37,053 nucleotides of DNA, from NCBI GenBank assembly GCA_002789955.1, contig PFUG01000335.1:1668-38720 (forward strand), given 5' to 3'. Position 1 is the stretch's first letter, and every line of letters begins with the position of its first letter. Both the position numbers and the translations under genes were made by a program. This stretch comes from Deltaproteobacteria bacterium CG_4_9_14_3_um_filter_63_12 (GTDB lineage Bacteria > Myxococcota_A > Bradymonadia > UBA4248 > UM-FILTER-63-12). The notes below the pieces were generated by a model. It had not been told where the DNA came from, made no database searches, and saw only the letters and a program-made list of their open reading frames with translations. Below are positions 14,379 to 23,011 of this stretch, one piece after another.

Positions 14379-15305
14379 GTGCAAACAGAAGCGAGCTGGA
14401 TAGCGGGGACGATCGTCCGCACCGAGGGTCCTGAGTATGTCGTCGCCATCGACCGTGGGAAGGTCGACGTGCAGTGTGTGCTCGGCCGCCGCAGATTGGG
14501 GAACCGTCCGGTGGTCGGCGACAAGGTCGGCATCGAGCTCGGCGAGGACCAGCGAGGCACCATCAACGCACTGCAGCCGCGCACCTCCGAGATCACTCGC
14601 GCGGCGTCAGGGGGCCGGCGAGGGGGCACCAAGACAATCGTCGCCAACATCGACCGGCTGGTCGTGGTCGCGTCGGCCCAAGAGCCCCCGCCGCGCCCCG
14701 GTCTCATCGATCGCTACCTCGTGGCCGCGCGCAAGCAGGGAATCGCCGCCGCCCTCTGCTTCAACAAGTGGGAGCTGGCCAAGGGAGGGGACGAAGCCCT
14801 CCGAGCGGTGTACTCCAAGCTGGGCTATCCCGAGATCGCCGTCTCAGCGAAGACCGGCGAGGGGCTCGAAGACCTCGAGCGCTTGTTGCGAGGGCGGCAG
14901 AGCGCCTTCGTCGGACACAGCGGCGTCGGCAAGACCTCCTTGATGCGGCTCATCTTCCCGGACATCGAGCTGCGAGTCGGCGCGCTCAACCCCAACACCC
15001 ACAAGGGCAAGCACACCACGACGCACTCCCAGTTGCTCGCCCTGCCGCAAGGCGGCTATGTGGTCGACACGCCCGGTATTCGGGAGTTTGGACTCTTCGA
15101 GGTCTCGAGCGAGGAGCTCGCGACGCTCTTCCCGGACTTCGAGCCGTACCTCGAGAGCTGCCGCTACCGACCCTGCAGCCACACCCACGAGCCGGGCTGC
15201 GCGATCAAGAGCGCGACCGGGACGGGCCTCGAGCCCATCCGTTACGAAGGCTATGTCCGACTCTACGAGGAGCTGAGAGAACTCGAATCCCAGCGATACG
15301 GTTAG
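14379..15305 (+). CDS. rsgA: Small-subunit ribosome biogenesis GTPase RsgA
   Basis: 308 residues. GTG start at 14379 with AGGAGG five bases upstream. N-terminal OB fold, then a circularly permuted GTPase domain: NKWE (G4) at 129-132 precedes the P-loop GHSGVGKTS (179-187), then THKGKHTTTH (G2 region) and DTPGIREFG (G3). The C-terminal zinc site is CRYRPCSHTHEPGC. RsgA checks late 30S maturation and releases RbfA. All key motifs are intact. The gene is divergent from rapZ and converges within 18 bp on the diguanylate cyclase gene. Confidence 0.96.
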   Translation: MQTEASWIAGTIVRTEGPEYVVAIDRGKVDVQCVLGRRRLGNRPVVGDKVGIELGEDQRGTINALQPRTSEITRAASGGRRGGTKTIVANIDRLVVVASAQEPPPRPGLIDRYLVAARKQGIAAALCFNKWELAKGGDEALRAVYSKLGYPEIAVSAKTGEGLEDLERLLRGRQSAFVGHSGVGKTSLMRLIFPDIELRVGALNPNTHKGKHTTTHSQLLALPQGGYVVDTPGIREFGLFEVSSEELATLFPDFEPYLESCRYRPCSHTHEPGCAIKSATGTGLEPIRYEGYVRLYEELRELESQRYG

Positions 15306-15323
15306 AGGGATTGCTTTGCGATT

Positions 15324-16847
15324 TCAGGTCTCTGCATCTGAGGAGGTAATTCGCTGGACGACTGCGAAACGTCCCGAGTGCTCGCCGTCAGACCAATGCA
15401 GGAATTCGAGCAGCTCCTTACCGACGTCAAGGTCCTTGGGCAACCCAGCGACCTGGTTCCCGCCTGCTTGCTTCGCTATGTAGGTTGCGTCATCGACCAA
15501 CCCAATGAGGAAGGCCGCCAAGCGGTTCCACTCGTCCTCCTTGGGGTTGGACCGCATCCACTTGCGCAGGGGTATCTCGCAGAGCCCGCCGAAGCCGATG
15601 CTGGCTGTCAGCGAAACCGCTTCGTCGTCTATGTGGATCGTGCGGTCTCGAAGGGCCCGACAGATGCGTCCCGCTACCGTCCCTGCGACCGTTGGAGTAG
15701 CGCTGGGTAGGAGCACAACGAACTCGTCCCCGCCATAACGACCGGCGATGTCGACGTCCCGAATGCAGTCGATCAACGTCGCTCCGATCGTGGCGAGCGC
15801 AACGTCACCCGCGGCATGCCCAAAGCGATCGTTGATGGGCTTGAGCCTATCGACGTCGAGGAAGATGAGGCTGAATGGCTCGTTCTTTCGGGTGGAGATC
15901 TTGAGCCACTCGACGGTTCGGCGCATCAAGTGGGCCCGGGACACCAAGCCCGTGAGGGTGTCGATGGTGGCCATCTCGAAGAGCAGGTTGTTTTCAATCG
16001 CGGTGGACACCTGTTGGGAGAACAGGAGGAGGTGATCCGTCGGAGGGTTGGCCGACGGGTCGAGCTCGAACGCGAACACTCCCTGAGGCCGGTGCACGGC
16101 CATGAGCGGGATGGCGATGGCCGTCTCAGACCGAACGACCTCTGAGGAATCAACGGAGGTGTCGGCGACGACTCTCAGGTGGTCGGGGAGATCGACGACA
16201 CGTGCGCAACCTGCGAATTTGCCAATCGCGCGGCGGAGGGAGAGCGTCCCCCCCTCGTCGGCCCAAATGAGCGCTCCATCCGTCCCCAATCCAGGAGTCC
16301 AAGCGGACAAGATGCGCTGCATCCCCCGAAGCCCCAACCCGAAAAGCTCCGGCACTGGGAGGAGCTGGTGGATCTCCCGAGAGACCTCCAGTGCGACCTC
16401 GAGGCAACGCGTCTGACGTAGAATCACCATTTTTTGCGCGTGGCCTTTCAGGGCCGCGTCGACCCAGATCATCACCGTCTCCAAGCCGTTGGTCTTGTCG
16501 TGATAACCTTGGATATCGAGCCGTTTCATCATCAACCGTGCGGGTTTGCGCGCCGCTTGGCCGGTGATGAGTACGATTTGCACGTCGGCGTCGAAGCGGC
16601 GAATCTTCTCAACCACCTCCTCGCCCGTGATGTCAGGGAGAAAGTAGTCGAGCAGCACACACTCTGGACGCCAGCTCAGGGCCACCTCGATCGCGGCCTT
16701 CCCCGTGTCGACCGCACGTACATCCAGACCCACGGTGGCCAACTGCGCGCGCAGCTGTAGCTGCACCGTCGGACTGTCGTCGACGACCAGCACTTTGTAA
16801 GTCTGACCCGTGTCAGGCCTGATTCGGCTCCCCTCTTCCAGATCCAT
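15324..16847 (-). CDS. Response regulator with GAF-like middle and GGDEF diguanylate cyclase
   Basis: 507 residues from ATG 16847; TTG 16955 and an in-frame GTG between are alternatives, and no start has a strong ribosome-binding site. REC domain 17-130: acidic pair Asp23/Asp24, phospho-acceptor Asp67 (LLDYF), Thr95 in LITG, Lys118. The middle (about 140-285) resembles a GAF sensor (GLRGMQRIL, GALIWADEGG, AIPLM). GGDEF domain about 290-480 with FGHAAGDVAL and RYGGDEFVVLL (GGDEF 372-376); an RxxD inhibitory site, RDVD, lies five residues before it. Intact motifs predict c-di-GMP synthesis with product inhibition, driven by phosphorelay. No kinase gene is adjacent, so the partner is elsewhere. 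Confidence 0.92.
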   Translation of the reverse strand: MDLEEGSRIRPDTGQTYKVLVVDDSPTVQLQLRAQLATVGLDVRAVDTGKAAIEVALSWRPECVLLDYFLPDITGEEVVEKIRRFDADVQIVLITGQAARKPARLMMKRLDIQGYHDKTNGLETVMIWVDAALKGHAQKMVILRQTRCLEVALEVSREIHQLLPVPELFGLGLRGMQRILSAWTPGLGTDGALIWADEGGTLSLRRAIGKFAGCARVVDLPDHLRVVADTSVDSSEVVRSETAIAIPLMAVHRPQGVFAFELDPSANPPTDHLLLFSQQVSTAIENNLLFEMATIDTLTGLVSRAHLMRRTVEWLKISTRKNEPFSLIFLDVDRLKPINDRFGHAAGDVALATIGATLIDCIRDVDIAGRYGGDEFVVLLPSATPTVAGTVAGRICRALRDRTIHIDDEAVSLTASIGFGGLCEIPLRKWMRSNPKEDEWNRLAAFLIGLVDDATYIAKQAGGNQVAGLPKDLDVGKELLEFLHWSDGEHSGRFAVVQRITSSDAET

Positions 16848-17123
16848 GCCAGTGACCGCGGTTTGCTTGCTGTGGGCGAACACAATGGCGCCCCGCTTCG
16901 GGCGAGTCAAGCCTTCTAACGGCTCTGGGAATTCGAAAAGTCCAACCAATGTCAATGGCCGACCACGTGGCTAAGGTCTCGTTAGGACACGACTCTCCTG
17001 GCCGCACCTCGCGGGGCCAATCGAGCCCGCAAGGCATAATCGCCCTCGAGGAATGTCTGCCGGATCAGGCCATGTTGTGGGCCTAGAGAGTGGGCCACCC
17101 CCTGCCGACGGAGTTCGAACCCC

Positions 17124-17981
17124 ATGAGCCCCGCACCTCCGCAAGCCCAGGTGTTCGGACGAGTCATTGGCTCGATGGCGTTGCTCGTCCTCCTCGGCAC
17201 TTCGCCGCTCTTCGCAGACGACAAGCCCTTTCGCGTCGCTTCCTACAACATCAACTACGGCAACCCTGACCTCGACCAGATCGTCGAGATCCTCATTAGC
17301 GTGGACGCCGATCTCGTCTGCTTGCAGGAGGTCACTCACGAAGCCGAGGAGAGGCTGCGGGCCGACCTCGCCACTCTCTACCCTCATATGGCTTTCAAAT
17401 CGGCGTCCTATGCCAGCGGCTTCGCGTTCTTGTCTCGCGCCCCAGTCGACACGTTTCTCTTCCTCGAGCCAACCAAGGGCTTCTTCGGAACCTGGTTCGC
17501 CACGGTGGAGATCGAAGGCCACAAGGTGACGGTGGCGAACGTGCACCTGCAGCCCAACCTCCCGAAGGGCGGCGAGAGCTGGTCCGACATGTTGTTCCGA
17601 TTCATGGAACTCGAGCTTGTCAGGCTCGCGGAGGTCGACGCCCTCATCGAGGCCGTCGCCGTCAACCCCGATCTCGTCGTCGGTGACTTCAACACCCTGC
17701 CCTCCCTCGCCACCGTGGAGCATATGCACGAGCTCGACTACATCGACAGCTTCGCCTCTGCGAATCCTGCCGCCAGCGCGGCCTCGACCTGGCATTGGAA
17801 CTGGGAAGGACGGGAGCTGATGTTTCGACTCGACTACATCTTCCACTCCGAGCACCTCGTCACCGAGGCCTCGACCGTGCTCGAAAAGGGGCCGTCGGAC
17901 CATTTCCTCATCTACAGCGACTTGACCTGGGAGGAGACCGAACCCGAAGCCGAATCGGGTCACTCAATCGGCGGTGACTAA
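17124..17981 (+). CDS. Secreted endonuclease/exonuclease/phosphatase-fold protein
   Basis: 285 residues. Signal peptide to about residue 31 (GTSPLFA|DD). EEP-fold motifs in order: VASYNINYGN (Asn42), CLQEV (Glu69, metal ligand), VANVHLQPN, VVGDFNTLPS (Asp and Asn), RLDYIF and GPSDHFLIYSDL (catalytic Asp-His). These are the residues of DNase I, exonuclease III and sphingomyelinase-type enzymes. Export points to an extracellular or periplasmic nuclease or phosphodiesterase; nucleic-acid and lipid substrates cannot be separated from sequence. It is a single gene, with about 270 bp on either side. Confidence 0.9.
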   Translation: MSPAPPQAQVFGRVIGSMALLVLLGTSPLFADDKPFRVASYNINYGNPDLDQIVEILISVDADLVCLQEVTHEAEERLRADLATLYPHMAFKSASYASGFAFLSRAPVDTFLFLEPTKGFFGTWFATVEIEGHKVTVANVHLQPNLPKGGESWSDMLFRFMELELVRLAEVDALIEAVAVNPDLVVGDFNTLPSLATVEHMHELDYIDSFASANPAASAASTWHWNWEGRELMFRLDYIFHSEHLVTEASTVLEKGPSDHFLIYSDLTWEETEPEAESGHSIGGD

Positions 17982-18248
17982 CGGGTGCGAGCTCCGCAAG
18001 TTGGTTCGAAGCGAATGCGCCTCGTTTGGTGTTGAATGCCTTGGACCGAGCACGGGTCTAAAGCTCGCTTGCAAGTGTCCAGCACAAGCCCAAACAACGA
18101 CTCGATGCCAGAGCTTCGCTTGACGGAGTGTAGGGTGTTGATAGGGTTTGATTACAGTCGGCGACGGAGAAGCTCTCGAGCGACGTTCCCAACCCCGAAG
18201 GTCACCGCTGGACTCGACGCAAATCTCGTCGTGAAACGGAGTAAGATC

Positions 18249-18674
18249 ATGACCACTTCCAAAGCTCCGCTCTACAAACGGTTCATCGAGCTGTTGCTCG
18301 CCGCGCTCGCCGCGTTCACCTTCGTGGCGCTGTTTCCCTTCGACGCCTCCGCCGACCCGAAGGTCTGCGCGCGCAACTGTGAGTGCGGCCCAGACAAGGT
18401 CTGCGACTTCGTGTGCCCGTCGGGCGGCTGCAACATCGACTGCAACGGCGCCAAGAGCTGCACGGTCGACTGCCCTGGTGGAACCTGCAACATCGACTGC
18501 AACGGTGCGAAGAGCTGCAAGGTTGGCTGCGGCGGTGGCTCCTGTGCGGTGGACTGCGAAGAGGCAGGCAGCTGCGACCTGAGCTGCAAGAACACCTGCA
18601 GCCTGACCTGCGAAGGCGCCAAAAGCTGCAATTCGGACTGTGGTCCCGAAAAGTTCTGCGCCGTCAGCCGCTAG
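18249..18674 (+). CDS. Secreted Cys-rich repeat protein (19-residue CxxxC repeats)
   Basis: 141 residues. ATG 18249 has GGAG seven bases upstream. Signal peptide with a long hydrophobic stretch ending near FDASA|DP (residue 36). The mature part of about 105 residues has 22 Cys in a regular pattern: CxxxC, five residues, CxxxC, four residues (19-residue period), seen as CNIDCNGAKSC then TVDCPGGTC, repeated with CKVGCGGGSC, CAVDCEEAGSC and CSLTCEGAKSC. The regularity suggests a short disulfide-stapled solenoid or a metal-binding rod. I do not recognise a named family. Internal DNA repeats (GACTGCAACGG-type) track the protein repeat. It stands alone; the flanking genes give no functional hint. 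Confidence 0.85.
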   Translation: MTTSKAPLYKRFIELLLAALAAFTFVALFPFDASADPKVCARNCECGPDKVCDFVCPSGGCNIDCNGAKSCTVDCPGGTCNIDCNGAKSCKVGCGGGSCAVDCEEAGSCDLSCKNTCSLTCEGAKSCNSDCGPEKFCAVSR

Positions 18675-18861
18675 GCTCGGGCCGGGACGCGGGGGGCTCG
18701 CCACGTTCCACCTCGGAGCCGAATAGTGCGGTGGCGACTGGATTCTGTGCCCGTTGGCCTCGTCTAGAAAACTTAATAGACCTTCTGGTCTTGAAAGTGC
18801 TAGAGTCAGCCCCATCTTTGAGCCGTCGACGAGTTGCGTCGCCGGAGCTGCGGGATTTCCA

Positions 18862-18961
18862 CGATTTCGAGAAAATCGGAGTGAGCCAAAGGGCTCACGA
18901 GATCCCTACAGGTCGAAGAGACCGGCCCGAGACGCCAGCCGACGAAGTCTCTCACTGAGAC
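18862..18961 (+). promoter_or_regulatory. Structured leader upstream of the 4Fe-4S membrane protein
   Basis: Three hairpins in 100 nt before the start at 18975: CGATTT/AAATCG (18862-18867, 18873-18878), GTGAGCC/GGCTCAC (18881-18887, 18892-18898; loop AAAG) and GTCTC/GAGAC (18947-18951, 18957-18961). The last lies directly before the GAGAGG ribosome-binding site (18964-18969). It could be a translational switch or only local stems; no known riboswitch was recognised. Confidence 0.45.
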
Positions 18962-18974
18962 CCGAGAGGATGGA

Positions 18975-20336
18975 ATGGCGACAGAAGTGCTGCAGAGCAG
19001 CTCTCCCGCAATCGAAATCGGTCCGCCGAAGATCAGGCATTTTCTGCTCCTCGGTCTGGCGGTACTTCTCACGAGCGCGCATTTCCTGCGCTCGGGGGCG
19101 CCAGCTCTGCTCATGGTCGCGCTGCTTTGCCCGCTGCTGCTGCTCAGCCGCAAACGTTGGACGCTGCGCGCTGTGCAGCTCCTGTTGCTCGGCGCCGCCG
19201 CAGAGTGGGTCGTGACGGGGATGAGCTTCGTTCGGGCCCGCGCTTTGACGGGCTCTCCGTACACTCGCCTCGCCATCATCTTCTCGCTAGTCACCCTCGT
19301 GATGCTCGCCGCCGCCTGGGTGTTGCAGTCCAAACGGGTTGTGCAGCACTTCTCGCGGGCGCTCGAGAGCGCCAGTGTGTCGACAGGAGCCTTCGCGTTG
19401 ACGGCCATTTTGTTGACCTTCGTGAAGTTGAAGGTCTCCTTCCCGATGTTGCTCATCGACCGCTTTCTGCCGGGCTGGGGCTGGCTCGAGCTCGTCTTGC
19501 TGGCGTGCTACGCGGCCATCGTTGCCGAGGCGATGACCCAGAAGAAGAAGCGGGCCAAGTGGCGAGGACGCATCTGGCAGCTGTTCTCGTTCGTGTTCTT
19601 CGCCCAGCTCCTGCTTGGCCTCGCTGGCGCCGAGCGATTCCTGCAGACCGGTGTACTCCATCTGCCCGTCCCTGCCCTCATCGTCGGAGGTCCGATCTAC
19701 CGCGGCGAGGGGTATTTCATGCTCGTTCTCTTCTTCTCTACCGTGGCGCTGGTCGGGCCGGCCTGGTGTTCGCATCTGTGCTACATTGGCGCCTGGGATC
19801 ACACGATGGCGACGCGGCAGAAGCGCCCAAGCGAGATGCCCAAGTGGCGACGTTGGGGGCGTTTCTTCGCTCTGGGTCTTGTCGCTCTGACCGCCCTCGG
19901 TCTGCGTCTGGCGGGGATTTCTGGTCCTGTCGCCCTGGGCTTTGCCGTCGTGTTCGGCCTCACTGGCATCGGGTTGATGGGCACGTGGTCGCGCAAGAGG
20001 GGGGTGATGACCCACTGCACCACTTACTGTCCGATCGGACTCTTGGCGACGAGAGCCGGCAAGCTCAACCCCTTCCGCATTCGCATCGACAAGAACACCT
20101 GCACGAGTTGCATGGCGTGCACCAAGGCTTGCCGTTTCGACGCCCTGTCCAAGAGCGATGTGGAGAAGGGCAAGCCCGGTATGGCTTGTACTCTATGCGG
20201 CGACTGCCTGCCTCGCTGCCATTCGAGCGCCTTGAGCTATCGCTTCCCTGGTTTACAGGGGCCAAAGGCCAACGTGCTCTTCATCATCCTCATCGTCTCT
20301 CTGCATGCGACCTTCTTGGCCGTCGCACGAATTTGA
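18975..20336 (+). CDS. Polytopic membrane protein with two 4Fe-4S clusters (NapH/CcoG-like)
   Basis: 453 residues. About nine to ten hydrophobic helices fill residues 20-340. Between helices are WCSHLCYIGAWDH and HCTTYCPIGLL, the loop Cys motifs of NapH, CcoG and NosR-type electron-transfer proteins. The C-terminal cytoplasmic domain is a ferredoxin pair, CTSCMACTKAC (4Fe-4S) and CTLCGDCLPRC, followed by one final helix. The N-terminal half is longer than in NapH (about 270-290) and does not match it clearly. It probably passes electrons across or at the inner membrane. No nap, nos or cco genes are nearby, so the partner is unknown. The start is supported by GAGAGG six to eleven bases upstream. 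Confidence 0.85.
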   Translation: MATEVLQSSSPAIEIGPPKIRHFLLLGLAVLLTSAHFLRSGAPALLMVALLCPLLLLSRKRWTLRAVQLLLLGAAAEWVVTGMSFVRARALTGSPYTRLAIIFSLVTLVMLAAAWVLQSKRVVQHFSRALESASVSTGAFALTAILLTFVKLKVSFPMLLIDRFLPGWGWLELVLLACYAAIVAEAMTQKKKRAKWRGRIWQLFSFVFFAQLLLGLAGAERFLQTGVLHLPVPALIVGGPIYRGEGYFMLVLFFSTVALVGPAWCSHLCYIGAWDHTMATRQKRPSEMPKWRRWGRFFALGLVALTALGLRLAGISGPVALGFAVVFGLTGIGLMGTWSRKRGVMTHCTTYCPIGLLATRAGKLNPFRIRIDKNTCTSCMACTKACRFDALSKSDVEKGKPGMACTLCGDCLPRCHSSALSYRFPGLQGPKANVLFIILIVSLHATFLAVARI

Positions 20337-20445
20337 TCTTTGGCTCCAAAGGACACCGGCCCGAGGACTGGCGGGGTGTTCGACGAAGAATGTGCTTGTC
20401 AATTCGGGCCTTCGCACGCCAGCCGGCATCGAAGCGAAGACCGAA

Positions 20446-20485
20446 AACGCAGAGAAGGGAGCCCACGGGCTCCCTTCTCTGCGTT
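20446..20485 (-). terminator. Perfect 18-bp stem terminator
   Basis: AACGCAGAGAAGGGAGCC (20446-20463) pairs perfectly with 20468-20485 around a CACG loop. On the minus strand it begins 18 bp after the stop of the small membrane-protein gene, and the stem ends in TTTT, fitting an intrinsic terminator there. On the plus strand, 110 bp after the 4Fe-4S gene, the T-run is weaker (TT), so it may work both ways. Confidence 0.85.
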
Positions 20486-20503
20486 GGCGTCACGCTCTGC
20501 GCG

Positions 20504-20851
20504 TTACTTGCGGACTGCGACGGGGGCGAACTCTCGTTGCTCGCTGCGCGTGGCGATGGACTTGAGCAGCGGCATGAAGGGCAGTCCCGCGACGGTCCCA
20601 GCCAGCGCGCCCATGACCAGGAAGAAGAAGAGGGAGGAGACCAGCCCGATGAGCATGCCGCCACCGGTGACCATCTTGGCCATCATCGTTGGCTCGACCG
20701 GCGTCCCGAAGAGCGAGGCCGTCATCATCAAGCCCATGTAGCCTCCGTAGAGCAGCCCGGGGATCGCGCCGAGGAAGAGGAAGGCGACGAAGCCAGCGGT
20801 GGCGCCAGTGTAGGTCGGGGCGAGGAGGGTGCTTTTCTTGCTGAGTTTCAT
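20504..20851 (-). CDS. Small integral membrane protein of unknown function
   Basis: 115 residues from ATG 20851, with AAGGA seven bases upstream; longer in-frame starts upstream encode non-hydrophobic, family-free sequence. Two or three hydrophobic helices are seen: TAGFVAFLFLGAIPGLLYGG, MVTGGGMLIGLVSSLFFFLV, and MGALAGTVAGLPFMPLL close behind. Gly-rich helix faces are typical of small packed membrane bundles. The C-terminus is a short basic tail (SIATRSEQREFAPVAVRK). No family was recognised. It is transcribed alone and ends at a strong terminator. Confidence 0.75.
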   Translation of the reverse strand: MKLSKKSTLLAPTYTGATAGFVAFLFLGAIPGLLYGGYMGLMMTASLFGTPVEPTMMAKMVTGGGMLIGLVSSLFFFLVMGALAGTVAGLPFMPLLKSIATRSEQREFAPVAVRK

Positions 20852-21178
20852 GGTCGTATCCTTTTCGTGTGACGCACTTTCGGGCGAAGGTGAAGGGGGT
20901 GTCGGCGAGGGGCGTCTGAGCTTGCCCCGTTGCTTCCGACGCCAGAACCTATCGCACACCTGATGCCAACTATGTTTCCCATTGAGATACGGGCACTTGT
21001 CCATTTCGTGCCGTCATGGCGTCTGGATTTCCAGACTTGTTTTGCCTGTCTGGAGAACCCGACAGGCGGCTTGCACGTAACGAATAGTCGAGCGATTTCG
21101 GACCCTTGCGGAACTTTCCCGAGTTCCGGAATGGGCGATCCGGTTCTCGGGTCTCGTTCCAAGACAACCACAAAACCC

Positions 21179-21209
21179 TTGAGTTGCTGGGTCGCGATTC
21201 GGCTACAAT
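21179..21209 (+). promoter_or_regulatory. Candidate promoter of the CotH-like lipoprotein gene
   Basis: TTGAGT (21179-21184) and TACAAT (21204-21209) are 19 bases apart, longer than the usual 17, and lie 26 bp before the start codon at 21236. The -10 hexamer is good; the -35 is approximate. The 384-bp divergent region also holds two stem-loops: 21021-21036 (GTCTGGA/TCCAGAC, followed by TTGTTTT) and 21044-21067 (GCCTGTC/GACAGGC). Confidence 0.45.
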
Positions 21210-21235
21210 TGAGTTCTCCAAACCTGGAAGTGCCC

Positions 21236-23011
21236 ATGAAGACACTCGCGCACGTTCTGTTTTTATCGCTCTCGATGGGCCTCTTGGCCTGCGGCGGAGG
21301 CTCGGGCGGCCATCGCGCGGTTGGGGAGCAAGACACCGAGCTCGAAGAGACCCACCAGGACTTGGCCGAAGCCGAGGTCGACGCGTCTGCCGAGGTGGTC
21401 GAGCCCGATCGCAGCGACGAGGTCTTCGCGCCCGACCACATCGCGCAGGTCGACATTACGCTCAGCGAGGCCGACTGGGCGACGTTGCGCAACCAGGGCC
21501 GCGACATCATGGACATCATTGGGCCGGGCTGCTTGGACGGGCACGTGCCCTCGCCGTTCACCAACTTCATGGCGACGGTGACCATCGACGGTGAGGGGAT
21601 CCCCGAGGTCGCCGTTCGCAAGAAGGGCTTCCTGGGCTCGCTGAGCACGTCCAAACCCTCGCTGCGACTCAAATTCGACGAGTACGTCGAGGGCCAGGGC
21701 TATATGGGAATGGAGCGCATGACGCTGAACAACTCGCTGCAAGATCCCTCCTACGTTCGCCAGTGCTTGGCCTATGGGGTGTTCGCGGCCGCTGGGGTGC
21801 CGGCGCCGCGCTGCAATTTCGCCGACGTGACGGTCAACGGCGAGCACCTGGGCTTATTCGTCCACGTCGAGACCGTGAAGAAGCGCTTCTTGAGGCGGTA
21901 CTTCGAGGACGACGAGGGCAAGCTCTACGAGGGGACGCTGAGCGATTTTCGGCAGGGCTGGGTGAACACCTTTGGATTGGGCACCAACAAGAACCAAGTG
22001 GACGACCGGCGAGAGCTCAATGCCTTGGTGCGTGCGCTGGAGGTCCAGGAGGTCGATCTGCTCGAGGCCATCGAGCCGCTCGTCGACGTCGACGCCTTCC
22101 TGACGTTCTGGGCTGTCGAGAGCCTGGTCGCCCATTGGGACGGGTATGCGGGCAACACCAACAACTTCTTCGTGTACTCCGACCCGACGGACGGCGGGCG
22201 TTTCCGCTTCTTGCCATGGGGGGTGGATGGGACCTTCCGTCCTCCAGAGGACAGACCCGATCAAGCGCTCTTGGCGACCGGAGTCCTTGCGCGGCGTCTC
22301 TACTTGGAGCCCGCGACTCAGGCCCGCTACGTGGCGCGGATGCGCGAACTTCTCGACACGGTCTGGGTCGAGGACACGCTCTTCGCAGAGGTAGCACGGA
22401 TGGAGGCCCTGGTCGTTCCGTTGCTCGGCGAGGCCGAGCGAGTCGATGTCTTGGCGAGCATCGCCGAGGTCCGAGGCTTTCTGAGCAGCCAGCGGGGCCG
22501 TGTCGAAGCGGAGCTCGCCTCGCCACCGCTCTGGGAGGTGCCGCTTCGCGAGGCGCCATGCGTCAGAGATGTGGGCTCCGTGGTGGCGACGTTCCACACG
22601 ACTTGGGGGAGTTTGGGCGGCGACCCCTTCGTCTCGGGTGGTGGTGAGATCGCAGCGGTATTCCACGGGTTGGTCCCAGAGTTCCAGGCCATCGGAGCTC
22701 AAGCCGGTGCGGGTGTGGAAGGGGAGCAGATTGGGCGCGGCGTCGTGGTGGTGGTTGGGCTGACCGCCGACAACGTCGTCATCGTCGCGACTATCGACTC
22801 CCCACTCGAGCTTCTGCAGCAGGGCACCACCATCGCCATCGACTGGTCGGAGGTGGTCGGCAACCTCGGCGTTTACGACCCGGTCGCGCAGACCTATCAG
22901 GCCTTGGGGTTGTTGGGCGAAGGGACGTTGGAGCTGACGCAAATGACAACGGCCCCCGACGGAGTCGTCGAGGGCCGTTTGGAGGCGACGATCTTCGAGT
23001 TCGGCTTCTAG
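21236..23011 (+). CDS. CotH-kinase-family lipoprotein
   Basis: 591 residues from ATG 21236 (GGAAG seven to eight bases upstream). Lipoprotein signal with lipobox LLACG (Cys about 19), then an Asp/Glu-rich linker. The CotH kinase domain spans about 60-420: VDITLSEADWATLR, VRKKGFLGS, LRLKFDEY, MTLNNSLQDPSYVRQ, FVHVETVKKRF, AHWDGYAGNTNNFFVYSDP and FLPWGVDGTF. These are the family's Arg/Lys, Asn-Asn and Asp positions, although PWGVD replaces PWDxD. CotH proteins are atypical protein kinases of secreted proteins. The C-terminal about 150 residues form a beta-rich domain of unknown role. The stop shares a CTAG with the convergent S41 gene (four-base overlap). Confidence 0.88.
   Translation: MKTLAHVLFLSLSMGLLACGGGSGGHRAVGEQDTELEETHQDLAEAEVDASAEVVEPDRSDEVFAPDHIAQVDITLSEADWATLRNQGRDIMDIIGPGCLDGHVPSPFTNFMATVTIDGEGIPEVAVRKKGFLGSLSTSKPSLRLKFDEYVEGQGYMGMERMTLNNSLQDPSYVRQCLAYGVFAAAGVPAPRCNFADVTVNGEHLGLFVHVETVKKRFLRRYFEDDEGKLYEGTLSDFRQGWVNTFGLGTNKNQVDDRRELNALVRALEVQEVDLLEAIEPLVDVDAFLTFWAVESLVAHWDGYAGNTNNFFVYSDPTDGGRFRFLPWGVDGTFRPPEDRPDQALLATGVLARRLYLEPATQARYVARMRELLDTVWVEDTLFAEVARMEALVVPLLGEAERVDVLASIAEVRGFLSSQRGRVEAELASPPLWEVPLREAPCVRDVGSVVATFHTTWGSLGGDPFVSGGGEIAAVFHGLVPEFQAIGAQAGAGVEGEQIGRGVVVVVGLTADNVVIVATIDSPLELLQQGTTIAIDWSEVVGNLGVYDPVAQTYQALGLLGEGTLELTQMTTAPDGVVEGRLEATIFEFGF

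Noticed and set aside
16848-16955. N-terminal extension of the diguanylate cyclase from TTG 16955
   Set aside because: The extra 36 residues have no homology or ribosome-binding site, and TTGACA at that point could equally be promoter sequence; the ATG at 16847 was preferred but is not certain.
17098-17127. tRNA-like T-loop sequence (GTTCGAACCCC)
   Set aside because: No acceptor or anticodon stems can be formed around it; it is the 5' region of the secreted EEP gene.
17964-18815. 283-codon minus-strand frame over the Cys-rich gene
   Set aside because: Ala/Val repeats arise from the reverse of the Cys-rich repeat; the plus strand has a signal peptide, ribosome-binding site and regular Cys.
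19127-20872. 581-codon plus-strand frame overlapping the 4Fe-4S membrane protein
   Set aside because: Arg/Ala/Pro-rich out-of-frame reading of the real gene; no recognisable domain.
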